From positions 10,168,001-10,232,000 of the forward strand of contig NC_064220.1 of assembly GCF_023101765.2 (NCBI RefSeq): a stretch of 64,000 nucleotides of DNA, in the 5' to 3' direction. The stretch's first letter is position 1; each line of letters starts with the position of its first letter. This DNA comes from Spodoptera frugiperda (Eukaryota > Arthropoda > Insecta > Lepidoptera > Noctuidae). The notes under the pieces were generated by a model, which was not told where the DNA came from, did not search any database, and saw only the letters and a program-made list of their open reading frames with translations. Positions 52,201-58,885 of this stretch are shown here, piece by piece. Position numbers and translations under genes: made by a program.

Positions 52201-54460
52201 ACTATTTCATTCAAAATTCATAGAAAATATAGTTTTTGACGTAAAAAGTATTGAATGAATAGCCTATTGTGTCTTACTGTTGATATAAAATTTAAAAAAA
52301 TACACTGATTTAAAAGTTTACCACTGTACAAGTTCTTGATGAATTAGTTTAAATTGTGTAATATGTAATAGAGATTGGTTAGTACCAAGCTTAAAAACTG
52401 AATAAGTAACATTTACAGTACTGGGAGCTAAAGCTCTCTATATATTTTTTTTGTATTTTTTTACTATGTTTATAAATTATGTGACAGTTTTATTAAAAGT
52501 TACGTTTGTCCTCAGACTGAACCGCTCGGAGTCGGACTCATCAATGGCAGCGTACGCGCGCCGCACGACGAGCCACGCGCCGCCGCCCGCCGGGATACCC
52601 TTCGACAGGAGTGTCCGGGAGAGACGGTCGCTCAGGTAACTTATTATTATTAAATCTTTGGTTAGTAAAAACTAAATTCAAATATAGTAAAAACTAAGCT
52701 TTTATCTAAGTTCAAAGCAAAATAAAAGCAAAGCAAAATCAAAATTATTTATCCTTCGGTCGTTGTTTACTTGTGCCATTTACTTTCAACCAAGTGTAAA
52801 ATTTTAGTTATTCAACAAATCAGATGAATCTGTACTGCTTAGGTTGTCTCAAATGACCTTTTTTTATATCTGATTTAATTTGGGTGAGAACGGTTACTTG
52901 AGTTTTTACCACTAGTGTGGACTTTCTTACCGAAAACCAAAGTTTAGTCCTATACCTTTATATATTATGATTTTAAAACATATCTCTCTTTTCTGTTGTA
53001 TCTAGATGGGGTAGATCCGGGTCGTGTATGCGCGGCGTGCGCGGCGGTCGCGGTGTGGGCGCGCTGGGCGCGGCGCGCACGTCGCTGGACCTCGCGCTCG
53101 ACCTGCGCGCGCAGCACTCGCGTCTGCACCATCTGCGGACCGACATCGCCAACCTTACTGCGCTCAAGAAGAGGTAAATTCACCTATGACATTTATATAA
53201 AACTTTGTTTTTTAACTAACTATCTAAAAGAATATCAATTTCTTGATCTGAAGTTCAATATCTTATACAATATATTTTATAACTCCGACGTCTATTTAAA
53301 ATCGACAAACGATATCGTGATTCTATAAAGTGATTTTATCAAAAATGATACATTCTATTTAAAGCTATTATAACTACTAAAAACTAAAATTCTAAAAAAA
53401 AACATATTTTAAGACCAAGTCTATACTAGCTTATAGCCATAGTCAGAGAAAACTCGCATTTATTCCTCAAAAACTAATAACCACCTTCCACTCCAGGTTA
53501 GAAGAAGCCTGGAACCGCGGCGACCCGGCTGTAGCTGCCTGGGTAGCTGAGGACGAGACCCTACGTCGCCTGGTCAGTCCTGGGGACCAACCGGCAGACA
53601 GAGCATCAAGGCTGCTCAGTAGGACCTGTCGGGAGATCTACCGTCTGAGGAAGTCGAGGCAGGGAGGCAGGAAACCTGACCTTGTCACTTTCAAGTGAGT
53701 ATTGGTGTTTTAAGCTAGGTGACTATAAATAGTAGAACTTGCTAGTAATATTCTTCTTAATAATCCAAAGATGTACGGTACTGGTTTTAATTGGAGATTA
53801 GCTTCCATTGCAGTTTCAGTGACTGTCTTTTGCCAATCTTATAAAAACTTTGTTATTAGAACTTATGACGGGATATTTACCATGTTTATTCACTTTGGTG
53901 AGTTTCCCATATTTCGGCACTGTTGAAAGCCATGATCACGGATTAACCAAAAAAAAACTTATAAAATCTTTGTCTTGTTATATCGTAAATGTACTTCAAG
54001 ACTGGTTGCACCACTTTTGATTAAGTTTCTGTTAGCTTAACTAAGACATTTTATATCAAAGATATGTTAAATTTATCTTCCAATTAGACTAATTGATTAC
54101 TAGTCATAACCATGCACCCATAATAACCAAACTTACCCTTCCTCCCGCAGAGAAAAGATGGCATTCTTCACTCGCACCAAAACCACGATCCCGCTCCTAC
54201 CCGGAGAAGACGGTGACGAGATTCCATCAGAAGACGACTGGGAAGAAGATTTAGAAGAACGGCGAACTCCTGACGGTAGGTCTTCTAAGACATCTTACGA
54301 GCTCCGACGCGACCAGCCAGCTACACAAGACCCGCCGGAGGTCGTGGAGTGCAAGAACCCTTGCTTGAACCTCGAGGGTCAAGAGGCAAAGAACGACACT
54401 AAGACTGATGAGGTGAGGTATGAGTTTGTTGTGGACAGAGTGCTCGGGGTACAGGTTTGA
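7179..54460 (+). CDS. kibra: kibra (WWC family) Hippo-pathway scaffold, 19 exons, 5' partial
   Basis: This is the overall gene span; the exons are listed separately. Kibra is a cytoplasmic and apical-cortex scaffold. In flies it acts with Merlin and Expanded to activate Hippo/Warts and restrain Yorkie. The joined exons give 1124 residues (numbered here from the first complete codon) and all 18 splice junctions keep one frame. Domain order is WW2 (about 12-45), coiled coils (about 60-450), Ser/Pro linker (445-592), C2 (593-730), acidic region (744-822), RSQTF and ERRSLR segments like the aPKC-binding region (823-905), C-terminal coiled coil (915-1020) and KEKMAFFTR near the C-terminus (1022-1030). 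Human KIBRA is about 1.1 kb of codons in length and fly Kibra somewhat longer, so the size fits. WW1 and the start codon are missing: I found no WW1-like exon between 1 and 7178, so that exon should be upstream of the window. The assignment rests on family motifs remembered, not on a database search. Confidence 0.96.
7289..13577 (+). other. kibra intron, 6.3 kb
   Basis: Non-coding AT-rich DNA splitting the WW2 domain codons. I see no nested gene. Short open frames at 8422-8652, 10426-10707 (minus) and 11010-12064 have biased, low-complexity translations without domain features. A TGGAATGC (TEAD-type) site lies at 7961. Confidence 0.75.
13578..13672 (+). CDS. kibra: kibra exon: end of WW2 and start of coiled coil
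   Basis: Acceptor ttgttacag and donor gtgagt. The split codon gives Gln, and the exon continues VTQLEDPRLEWLSIQEAML and REYLHTAQEALE. The QLEDPR end of WW2 has Leu where typical WW domains have the second Trp, as in other Kibra/WWC proteins. The REYL..AQEALE segment starts the first coiled coil. It ends in phase 0. Residues 37-68. Confidence 0.97.
14487..14521. repeat. tandem duplication, 17-bp unit x2
   Basis: The unit catgaatacaatattga occurs twice in direct succession inside the long kibra intron. It is a small local duplication with no sign of coding function. Confidence 0.9.
31085..31310. other. GC-rich/CpG-rich patch in the long intron
   Basis: A roughly 200-bp GC-rich patch (for example cccggcccgtcctcgacccg) stands out in AT-rich surroundings. 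The open frame on the minus strand (31085-31294) has no recognisable features, so it is probably a by-product of composition. It may be an enhancer, a promoter or an old insertion. Confidence 0.4.
33780..33930. other. GC-rich patch with a TEAD-type site
   Basis: GC-rich island with a GCATTCCA motif at 33815-33822 and CG-rich runs on both sides. Open frames on both strands read as composition artefacts (Arg, Ala and Pro rich). It is a candidate regulatory element only. Confidence 0.35.
34500..34710 (+). repeat. tRNA-derived SINE-like element
   Basis: A stretch near 34507-34590 looks tRNA-like. It contains gagttcgattct at about 34549, close to the RNA polymerase III B-box consensus GGTTCGANNCC, after a tRNA-like run beginning tagcggtgctg. 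About 120 bp of unrelated tail follow, ending in an AT-rich stretch. This is the usual build of a tRNA-derived SINE. It is too degenerate and extended to be a functional tRNA gene. Confidence 0.5.
38255..39025 (+). CDS. putative nested exon or alternative kibra first exon with PPxY and YxN motifs
   Basis: Unrecognised, GC-rich and CpG-rich open frame. The frame is free of stops from 38255. The first ATG is at 38489 and a better-context ATG is at 38618. Protein-like composition runs to about 39025, after which the sequence turns AT-rich and loses coding character; the frame stops at 39116-39118. Visible motifs are RRPPEYG (a PPxY WW ligand), PQYQNIDE, PEYANLDE and AIYENILS. The last three give Tyr-x-Asn sites of the type bound by Grb2/Drk SH2 domains, and the units look like diverged repeats of one motif. 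There is no signal peptide or membrane segment in the later part. A donor-like ACT|gtaaat at 39026 is phase 0, the same phase as the next kibra exon (41098), so an alternative first exon is possible. It could equally be an exon of another gene or a retro-inserted fragment. The product is unknown. Confidence 0.5.
39119..41097 (+). other. intron, last 2 kb before kibra coiled-coil exon
   Basis: AT-rich non-coding sequence with no supported exon. Around 39915-40130 there is a run with an 'acactatacggggtgtaaacggaacgctcccg' type string that looks like an old transposon tail, but I cannot place it in a family. A 130-bp palindrome lies at 40614-40743. Confidence 0.5.
40614..40743. mobile_element. 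palindromic MITE-like element
   Basis: Two arms of about 50-55 bp (40614-40668 and 40693-40743) are imperfect reverse complements, from aaaaatcac at the left end to gtgattttt at the right end. They are separated by about 24 bp. The whole element would fold into one long hairpin. There is no coding sequence. This is typical of a non-autonomous, fold-back DNA element. The arms share an aaactagtaga core with sequences near 44750 and 60090. Confidence 0.8.
41098..41206 (+). CDS. kibra: kibra exon: coiled coil, AKKEMYDVKKQRL
   Basis: Acceptor tctacag and donor gtaagt. It encodes AKKEMYDVKKQRLCLAQDEY followed by KHLNN and ends ALSTLAASRTS. The AKKE, QDEY and LAASR strings match the conserved coiled-coil start of the WWC family. 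It begins in phase 0 and ends in phase 1. Residues 69-104. Confidence 0.97.
41207..42461 (+). other. kibra intron, 1.3 kb
   Basis: Non-coding. The open frame at 41677-41877 has no coding features. A TGGAATGT site lies at 41788. Confidence 0.8.
42462..42636 (+). CDS. kibra: kibra exon: Ser/Thr run and coiled coil
   Basis: Acceptor ctatcgcag and donor gttagt (42637). A split Leu codon is followed by CSSTTSMTTTSTTSRHDPEL, then RSEVTQARGRV and a helical segment to DTLAE. The Ser/Thr run and the following DPELL and RSEV correspond to the WWC family's linker and second coiled-coil segment. The donor is non-consensus at +3 but keeps the frame with the next exon. Residues 105-162. Confidence 0.95.
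42907..43752 (+). CDS. kibra: kibra exon: large coiled-coil exon
   Basis: Acceptor atttcag and donor gtgagt. This is the largest exon (846 bp). It encodes a long predicted coiled coil rich in Glu, Lys, Gln and Leu: the EAQAIMTELK and SGEKERADL segments, which match the family's conserved EAQA and GEKE blocks, then RLQYDAARKRIQQIQQQLAD and later helices. It ends with a Ser-rich patch (SASTLSVSSSSSLGSLSTAS) and DMVDLHRRVER. Coiled coils of this region mediate dimerisation and partner binding in Kibra. Residues 163-444. Confidence 0.97.
43753..44379 (+). other. kibra intron, 0.6 kb
   Basis: Non-coding, AT-rich. Nothing further is seen in it. Confidence 0.85.
44380..44515 (+). CDS. kibra: kibra exon: Ser/Pro linker with PPSY
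   Basis: Acceptor ttcaccag and donor gtaatt. It encodes RLLRGSSFNADSATPG, a Ser-rich run, and SPPPPPPSYNQ. The end contains P-P-S-Y (44498-44509), a PPxY motif of the kind that WW domains bind. Low complexity suggests an unstructured linker. Residues 445-490. Confidence 0.93.
44516..45942 (+). other. kibra intron, 1.4 kb
   Basis: Non-coding. It contains an imperfect palindrome about 44750-44805 (gaaactagtaga ... tctagtagaactcgag), related in its core to the elements at 40614 and 60068. A GC string ccccgggcccgcccg lies near 45613. No exon is seen. Confidence 0.75.
45943..46045 (+). CDS. kibra: kibra exon: short coiled coil
   Basis: Acceptor ttatttatag and donor gtaagt. It encodes VERQRRQQRELEEKLAEMRI, then GVATGLNEVTGLAT. 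The Arg/Glu-rich start is a short coiled-coil helix that lies next to the PPSY linker. Residues 491-524. Confidence 0.93.
46268..46366 (+). CDS. kibra: kibra exon: Pro-rich linker
   Basis: Acceptor ttgttcag and donor gtcagt. It encodes IPVQLQGPGRPCEPLSPIS, then ETPPPPSPRTPSSSG. It is disordered, with Ser-Pro and Thr-Pro sites that proline-directed kinases could phosphorylate. That role is inferred from composition only. Residues 525-557. Confidence 0.92.
46559..46612. repeat. partial copy of the lepidopteran SINE-like family
   Basis: The segment aaagtctgggtggg followed by cgtcatgggatgattttccc matches the end of the fuller copy at 51459-51615. It is a degenerate fragment inside a kibra intron. 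Confidence 0.6.
46773..46877 (+). CDS. kibra: kibra exon: linker before C2
   Basis: Acceptor atttccag and donor gtaaac. It encodes GTNTRSVSAAVSDESVAGDS, then GVFEAAQAANDPSNA. The DESVAGDSGVFE string matches the acidic Ser-rich segment that precedes the C2 domain in the WWC family. Residues 558-592. Confidence 0.93.
47156..47273 (+). CDS. kibra: kibra exon: C2 domain, first strands
   Basis: Acceptor gtttacag and donor gtgagt. It encodes VNSAQIEIKLRYCAEKS, then TLEIGILRARNLHALFIDIG. QIEIKLRY and LEIGILRARNL are the first two beta strands of the C2 domain that binds membrane phosphoinositides in Kibra. It ends in phase 2 (GT). Residues 593-631. Confidence 0.96.
47346..47392. repeat. short lepidopteran repeat (cacctctgactaccccttcgg)
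   Basis: The string gcacctctgactacccc, with cttcggggattaaaggcgtg following, recurs in weaker form near 57379-57418 and 58072-58108. It is a short interspersed repeat whose family I cannot name. Confidence 0.6.
47557..47737 (+). CDS. kibra: kibra exon: C2 domain, middle strands
   Basis: Acceptor acatttgcag and donor gtaagg. It encodes VDVRCALVVGGGCGSAWSGS, then GAAWRGGHLALRHHHHVPLA and AATLQVNLTAGTECL. TLQVNL is a late C2 strand. The centre is Gly-rich with a run of four His, and the exon is far more GC-rich than its surroundings. It has no acidic cluster in the calcium-loop positions, so calcium binding is doubtful. Residues 632-692. Confidence 0.93.
47738..48256 (+). other. kibra intron, 0.5 kb
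   Basis: Non-coding. Its end is a long pyrimidine-rich tract with repeated cccttacccc before the acceptor ccccacag. Confidence 0.85.
48257..48410 (+). CDS. kibra: kibra exon: end of C2 and WYNVL
   Basis: Acceptor taccccacag and donor gtaagg. It encodes GCAQVSLADFEPDTVSQKWY, then NVLSFRCMRRDESSDESTVI. The GCAQVSLADF and WYNVL segments are the closing strands of the C2 domain in this family. The Ser/Asp/Glu-rich tail then begins the acidic region. Residues 693-743. Confidence 0.97.
48411..48804 (+). other. kibra intron, 0.4 kb
   Basis: Non-coding AT-rich intron with nothing further to report. Confidence 0.85.
48805..48896 (+). CDS. kibra: kibra exon: acidic region
   Basis: Acceptor tgttttag and donor gtatgt. 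It encodes GPESMTGAECNVDCGDISAS, then EDEESREPLNQ. It is acidic and probably disordered. Residues 744-774. Confidence 0.93.
49121..49210. repeat. small palindromic repeat with AGGTCA inverted pair
   Basis: Ends carry actgcca (49131) and tggcagt (49193) in inverted orientation with ttaa-rich flanks. In the middle lies a perfect 16-bp palindrome, AGGTCACCGGTGACCT (49174-49189). A copy in the opposite orientation begins at about 63954 and runs off the window. It is a short dispersed inverted-repeat element. Confidence 0.65.
49256..49401 (+). CDS. kibra: kibra exon: Glu-rich region
   Basis: Acceptor tttttacag and donor gtatgt. It encodes IVEEDSLEDYIPEEELALEE, then a segment with KETNTE and NFCPEGARQLHRR. 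The Glu-rich stretch and KETNTE match a conserved region of WWC proteins; human KIBRA also has a Glu-rich stretch in this part. Residues 775-822. Confidence 0.95.
49995..50151. mobile_element. MITE-like long hairpin element
   Basis: Left and right arms are imperfect reverse complements over about 70 bp, from gtatacttagtac at 49995 to gtactaagggtac ending at 50151. The inner arms include ggcgctctgattggt and accaatcagagcgcc. The loop is only a few bases long. No open frame is present. It looks like a fold-back transposable element. Confidence 0.8.
50171..50365. mobile_element. second inverted-repeat element
   Basis: Arms at 50171-50206 and 50329-50365 are near reverse complements sharing caacgaacgaacg-type and cttcgcagattgc strings, with about 120 bp of AT-rich DNA between. 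It lies 20 bp from the element at 49995-50151. Either two elements sit side by side or one composite element is present. Confidence 0.75.
51306..51329. repeat. (AC)n microsatellite
   Basis: About 12 uninterrupted AC units in a kibra intron. It is likely polymorphic. Confidence 0.97.
51459..51615 (+). mobile_element. SINE-like lepidopteran repeat, copy A
   Basis: It matches in opposite orientation the copies at 58737-58885, 60715-60832 and 61483-61608. Landmarks are tccggagttgcagactacc, ggtttttagtcagtaagag and aggcgggagaagtcattgg. It is non-coding and dispersed, a pattern consistent with a SINE family widespread in moth genomes (from memory). Confidence 0.75.
51840..51950 (+). CDS. kibra: kibra exon: RSQTF segment
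   Basis: Acceptor ttcttgtag and donor gtcagt. It encodes RKSQQVNASLAEPLATIKR, then SQTFSPQPQSVAKAQYICR. RSQTFSP is a conserved segment of Kibra; the Ser/Thr residues may be phosphorylation sites. Residues 823-859. Confidence 0.95.
51951..52515 (+). other. kibra intron, 0.6 kb
   Basis: AT-rich and non-coding, with nothing further to report. Confidence 0.85.
52516..52635 (+). CDS. kibra: kibra exon: aPKC-binding-like region, first part
   Basis: Acceptor tgtcctcag and donor gtaact. It encodes RLNRSESDSSMAAYARRTTS, then PFDRSVRERRSLR. The ERRSLR string, continuing with the next exon as WGRSGS, resembles the basic Ser-rich segment that binds atypical PKC in mammalian KIBRA (family knowledge). 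Residues 860-899. Confidence 0.94.
52636..53005 (+). other. kibra intron, 0.4 kb
   Basis: AT-rich and non-coding, with nothing further to report. Confidence 0.85.
53006..53173 (+). CDS. kibra: kibra exon: RTSLDLALDLRAQ coiled coil
   Basis: Acceptor gtatctag and donor gtaaat. It encodes WGRSGSCMRGVRGGRGVGAL, then ARTSLDLALDLRAQHS and a helix to ALKKR. RTSLDL-LDL is highly conserved in WWC proteins and begins the C-terminal coiled coil. The exon is very GC-rich. Residues 900-955. Confidence 0.96.
53174..53496 (+). other. kibra intron, 0.3 kb
   Basis: AT-rich and non-coding, with nothing further to report. Confidence 0.85.
53497..53694 (+). CDS. kibra: kibra exon: C-terminal helical region
   Basis: Acceptor cactccag and donor gtgagt. 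It encodes LEEAWNRGDPAVAAWVAEDE, then LRRLVSP and CREIYRLRKSRQG, ending PDLVTF. The WVAEDE and EIYRLR positions correspond to the family's WLREDE-like and VHRLR-like segments. Residues 956-1021. Confidence 0.95.
53695..54150 (+). other. kibra last intron, 0.46 kb
   Basis: AT-rich and non-coding, with a pyrimidine-rich end cccttcctcccgcag. Confidence 0.85.
54151..54460 (+). CDS. kibra: kibra last exon: KEKMAFFTR and long acidic tail
   Basis: Acceptor ctcccgcag; stop TGA at 54458-54460. It encodes KEKMAFFTRTKTTIPLLPG, then EDGDEIPSEDDWEEDLEERR and a tail ending VVDRVLGVQV. The REKMAFFTR-type segment lies almost at the C-terminus of mammalian KIBRA, which ends ADDV, a PDZ ligand. Here about 90 residues follow. 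The last residues V-Q-V fit a class II PDZ ligand pattern. A donor-like GAG|gtgagg inside the exon (near 54413) could allow another ending. Residues 1022-1124. Confidence 0.95.
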
Positions 54461-56300
54461 AAGGAGGGGCCGTTACTGCGGTTGGTTTGAGCTGCGCAGG
54501 AGTTGCGGTGGGTGTAATTCAAAAGATGGTCAAAAATGTGTTATGATGTGGTGTAGTTGTTCGTGATTTTGATGATAACTGTTTCGGTTCTGGAGTGGAT
54601 GTCGCGTCGCAACTCCTGCGCAGCTTTACACCAACCGTTGCAAACAGCTCTAGTATGGCCTATGGCAAAACGTGGCACCATAAAAAATTGCAAATATACA
54701 ATATTAAAATATTACTGTGATCTTTATTGCCTATTGAGATTTTCTGGATCGAAGACTGAGCAAGAACTTATATATATGTGTTATTGGTTATATTATATAT
54801 ATCCGGACTCTAATACATGTACGTATGTGTGCAAATAGAGTGCCATAAAATTAAGATTACAATATTGAATCTTATACATTTTTATACCGCTTATGTATTG
54901 TATTTTATGTACAAAGTAAAGAACAAAATTTTGAATGTTATAAACTCATGAAAATAGGTACGATTTGATACAATCCCGTCCATATATAGATATAATATGT
55001 ATTTAGTGAATATAATTACATTCATACTGATATTATAATGTGTAGACAAGTTTGAAGTTGCTGTTCAGTGGTTAAATTGTGCCTTTTGATTGTTGGTGCC
55101 TGATTAATAAAAGCCTGCGATTGTGCCATAACGGCATGCCAGAGGGGTATATAGGTACAAAGTAGTTGTATGATGAGTCACAAAATGTATGCCAAACATA
55201 TTTTTTTATTGTAATTAGAACATAATGTGGGTTTACGGTCACTTTGTAAATAAAAATACGTAAAATTGCTGACCCACCGACTAAGTTCATCTGTAGATAA
55301 AATAAAAAATGAATAAAATGAAAACTCAAATAAATAATTTTTGCAAAAACATTAAAATTGTTTCTCAAATTCCTTTTAATTATTCGATTGAATAAATGTC
55401 AACTACTAAAGTATTTCATTTTAATTTTTGCAAAAGTTATATTCTGGTTTAGGGTTCCCTCCACCGAATAAATAGGACTTCGAAAGCCAAAAAGCAAGCT
55501 TTGTATATAAGGCTTATAATACGTGGAGTACTTGCCCTACACAATATTTCAAACTCCGACATAGACAGCCTATAATAGAAATTACAAACATAATTTTAAT
55601 ACAAAAACAATAAATAATGTGTTCACAAAATATTCATCATAATTATTCGACAAAGTTGTATTGACGTGCCTATCAGAATTATGAATAATTATTCAATTAA
55701 TTGTATAATTATCTAGGTCTCATGTTATATGTACCCGGGCACATTGACGTTACATTACAAACGTGCAATATACAACGTAATTTCAATAGAAATATTTTAT
55801 GTCATGTGTGTTAACAGATCTGAGTTTGTACTGAACATTTTTTGTCTCACTCATTATCATTCTTATGTTTAGAATAGACAACCTTTCATTATAAACGTTA
55901 CTTTTTGGGCTAACTCCCCAAAAATACCTTTCTATGCATTTGTCAGCCAAATTCATCAGTAAAGGAAAACCCTCTAACGTTTATAATAAAAGAATTATTA
56001 TGTAGTACTTTGTTAACAGAAATAAATAAATGAATTTAATGAAATTACATTTTTTGGCAAAAACTTTTAAATGAAAACACAACAAAAAATCGTTTGGTTT
56101 TTTAAATGAGTTCATTTATTTTTGTTGACAATAATTGTTAAACTAAGCACTACTTGTACATTTTGTACATATCATAATTTAATATTATTATTATTTTAGT
56201 TGAATAAATCTTTGTAAATAATCTGAATAAAAAGATACGTTTTAATAAAAGAATTTGCATATCTGAATTTTGACTTTATAATTATTTTCTAATTAATTAT
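54461..56300 (+). other. kibra 3' UTR and downstream flank
   Basis: After the stop codon, AT-rich sequence with several AATAAA poly(A) signals: 55106, 56203, 56226 and 56244 among others. The real cleavage site cannot be chosen by eye. The first 190 bases hold a strong inverted repeat (54472-54645). The open frame at 54557-54838 is probably not coding. Confidence 0.65.
54472..54645. repeat. inverted repeat in the kibra 3' UTR
   Basis: The left arm contains gctgcgcaggagttgcg (54491-54507). The right arm contains its exact reverse complement cgcaactcctgcgcagc (54608-54624). Partial pairing extends on one side (cggttggt at 54479 and accaaccg at 54631). A loop of about 100 nt separates them. Transcribed, it would form a stable stem. 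Confidence 0.85.
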
Positions 56301-57670
56301 TTAGCAATATTAGTCGTATAACAAGTTTAAGTATTGTTATATAACAAGAATACAATAGTCTCCTAGTTCTATTTTACGTAATGTTACATTTTTGTAAAAA
56401 ATGTATATTTTTATTATAATTATTTACTTGGAGTTTTTATACATAGTGTAATTGTTACTGAGGTGAATTTGGATTTGCCAAATTAATATAAGCCTTGTTT
56501 TAATTCTTCCATTAAAATAAAGGGGTCATTATATTTTGTAAAAATGCCAATACAATTCATACAAATGAAAATAAAAATTATAAATTAAACTTTCTGTTTG
56601 ATTTTCCTCCTAAATTACCTAGAACATACTTCAAAACTAAAAAGCTAACTAATTCATTACTCTTTTCATATGTTTGATAATGTTTTGGTTCAAAAAAAAT
56701 ATTTCTGAATTATTTTTACCGAAAACATCACTATTTTTCAATATTTTCAATTTGGGGTTCAACGCTCCATATTTTTTGTCGATAAAATTAGATGTAGTAC
56801 TCAGCTTTAACGGGTTAGAAGTCCTACCCCTATCACATTGTATAAATTACCTTCATTCATATAGAAGTGGTAACTAAACATTGGAAGTAAGGTCTATAAT
56901 AAAGTAACAACGGTGGATGAGAGAGGACACCAGTGCCCTTTTTGCTGTTTAGCTGGCAAGTATTATATAGATACTGTTGACTTCATAGTTCGATTGGTGA
57001 GTCCAGCAAATAAAGTGGAGTTCTCGAATATCATACTTTTTGATCATAGAATCATAGCAGGGTAAGGGTGGTTTTCTTAGAGTCCTTAGATATATGCTAT
57101 GTAGCTATGCTATGAATATGTTATAGCTAAGCTGTGAAACTATGTAGTGGGAGGAAGATTGAGTATGGTGTATCTTCTCATATAAAAAACATAGCTGAGT
57201 TCGTGTACCATAGAATATGATTGGTGGAAGTCAAACGCATCCTCAGCAACGTACCTACCATAGCACATCTCTGATCGAAAAGCAGAACTAAAATTGTACT
57301 AAGTGAACAGCTCCATAATAAATGACGTACTCTAAAACATATACAGTGAAAAGTATATGTCACATACTACAACACGTACACCTCTGCTTACCCTACCAGG
57401 CAACAAAAGCCGTAAGCAATTTTACCGATGTTAAACTTACATGACCTCACTAAAAGATCAATCAGAGATAGTAACTGACATAATTTGCTGTGCAAACATT
57501 AGCTCCGCATGCAACTATGTATACTAAAGAGTGGCTAATTGCAGTCGATTCTGTCCTACCATGCAATTTTATAAAGCCAATCGTCATTAGCTAGGTGATT
57601 ATAAAGCTGTTATTTTACCACGAGGCTTGGTAATATGTTTGCTGACTGATGGCTTGGATTCTCGAATCTA
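56300..57670. other. AT-rich intergenic DNA
   Basis: No supported gene. Short open frames at 56674-56877 and 57178-57363 (minus) have no features. The degenerate short repeat near 57379-57418 resembles the copy at 47346-47392. Confidence 0.7.
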
Positions 57671-57673
57671 TCT

Positions 57674-57858
57674 TTTTTATGGTATAAGCCCATAAACGAG
57701 CAGATGGTAGATTGGGAAGGGGGTAATTGGGCCTCCGGTAACCTCACTCACACAGTGAAACACAACGCAAGCGTTGTTCCACGTCGGTTTTCTGTGAGGC
57801 CGTGGTATCACTCTGGTCGAGCCGGCCTATTCATGCCGAAGCATGGCTCTCCCTTACT
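57674..57858. mobile_element. SINE-like repeat (ataaacgagcag ... tatcactctggtcgag)
   Basis: Strings such as cccataaacgagcagatgg and ggtatcactctggtcgag are familiar from dispersed short repeats in moth genomes (from memory, not searched). It is non-coding and moderately GC-rich against AT-rich flanks. Confidence 0.55.
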
Positions 57859-58736
57859 TAAAATTTACATTACTTTTATTTAGAGACCCTACAAGCCATG
57901 TGACATACTTTGGTATTACAACGTTTTCTCTACAAACTAAAGGAATGTTTGAAATTTTTAAACAGCTTGGTACTAAATTGAATAAGCGCTTGATATATCA
58001 CAAATGACTAAATCTATCCGTTACATTAGTTTAAGTAGCGAAATGCACAGTGCATTTGTATACAAATCTCACACTACCCCAATCGAGGAATAATAGGCGT
58101 GATGGTTTATACATAATCAACATACCTATAAACCAATTTCCAAACTCCCATTAAAAGTCAACTTTTCGATTACACCTACAAAAAGTATCAAAAACTCCAC
58201 ACAAAATGACCGATAAGGGCCAAGATTTGAGAATCACGAATTATAATAAAGAAGGGAATTAATTATAGGGCCTTAAGTGTAAGTATAGCACGCGTATATA
58301 TAAAAGTACGTAGGGACGTTAGTACGTAGCTACGGGTCAGTTCTTTACACGCAAACTACCAATCCTGCAATCTCGACTCACAATCGCTTAGATTACATTT
58401 GAAATAACGACGTATTGGACGCACGAATGAATAGAGTGCGGCCGTTTGGTTTTATTGAGGATATTTTTTGTGTGGAAACATGACTTGAAGGGTTCCATGT
58501 CTTCCATTATTTATTAACTTCATTAATATACATCATAGGTTGGTACAAAGTAATAACTACTTGGAAACAAATTACAGAAAGAAATGGGTGAAAAATATTT
58601 CATTTTATGAAATCATTTCGCTGTTTAGTTTCTGTCTATCTTCATGAGACAAAGGCGTGAGTATTAAATGCATAATTGACTAAACGAAACTAGTAAATAA
58701 AAGGTTACTTCGTTTTGTTTCAGCCCTTTTTTTCAG
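57859..58736. other. intergenic, no gene seen
   Basis: Apart from the weak short repeat at 58072-58108 (ctcacactacccc ... ggcgtgatgg), nothing recognisable is present. Confidence 0.7.
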
Positions 58737-58885
58737 GTATAAAATCATCCCAATAACTTCTCTCGCCTTTGGGCGAGGCGAGAGGGAGAGTCACACTCTT
58801 ACTGACTAAAAACCACACTGTTTTGACTCCTACTTTTAGAGCCGAAGCCCCGGTAACCGCTAGGCAGTCTGCAGCTCCGGTTTGT
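58737..58885 (-). mobile_element. SINE-like lepidopteran repeat, copy B
   Basis: Reverse orientation of copy A: ataacttctctcgcctttgg, cactcttactgactaaaaac and ctaggcagtctgcagctccg match it with scattered differences. No coding frame. Confidence 0.75.
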
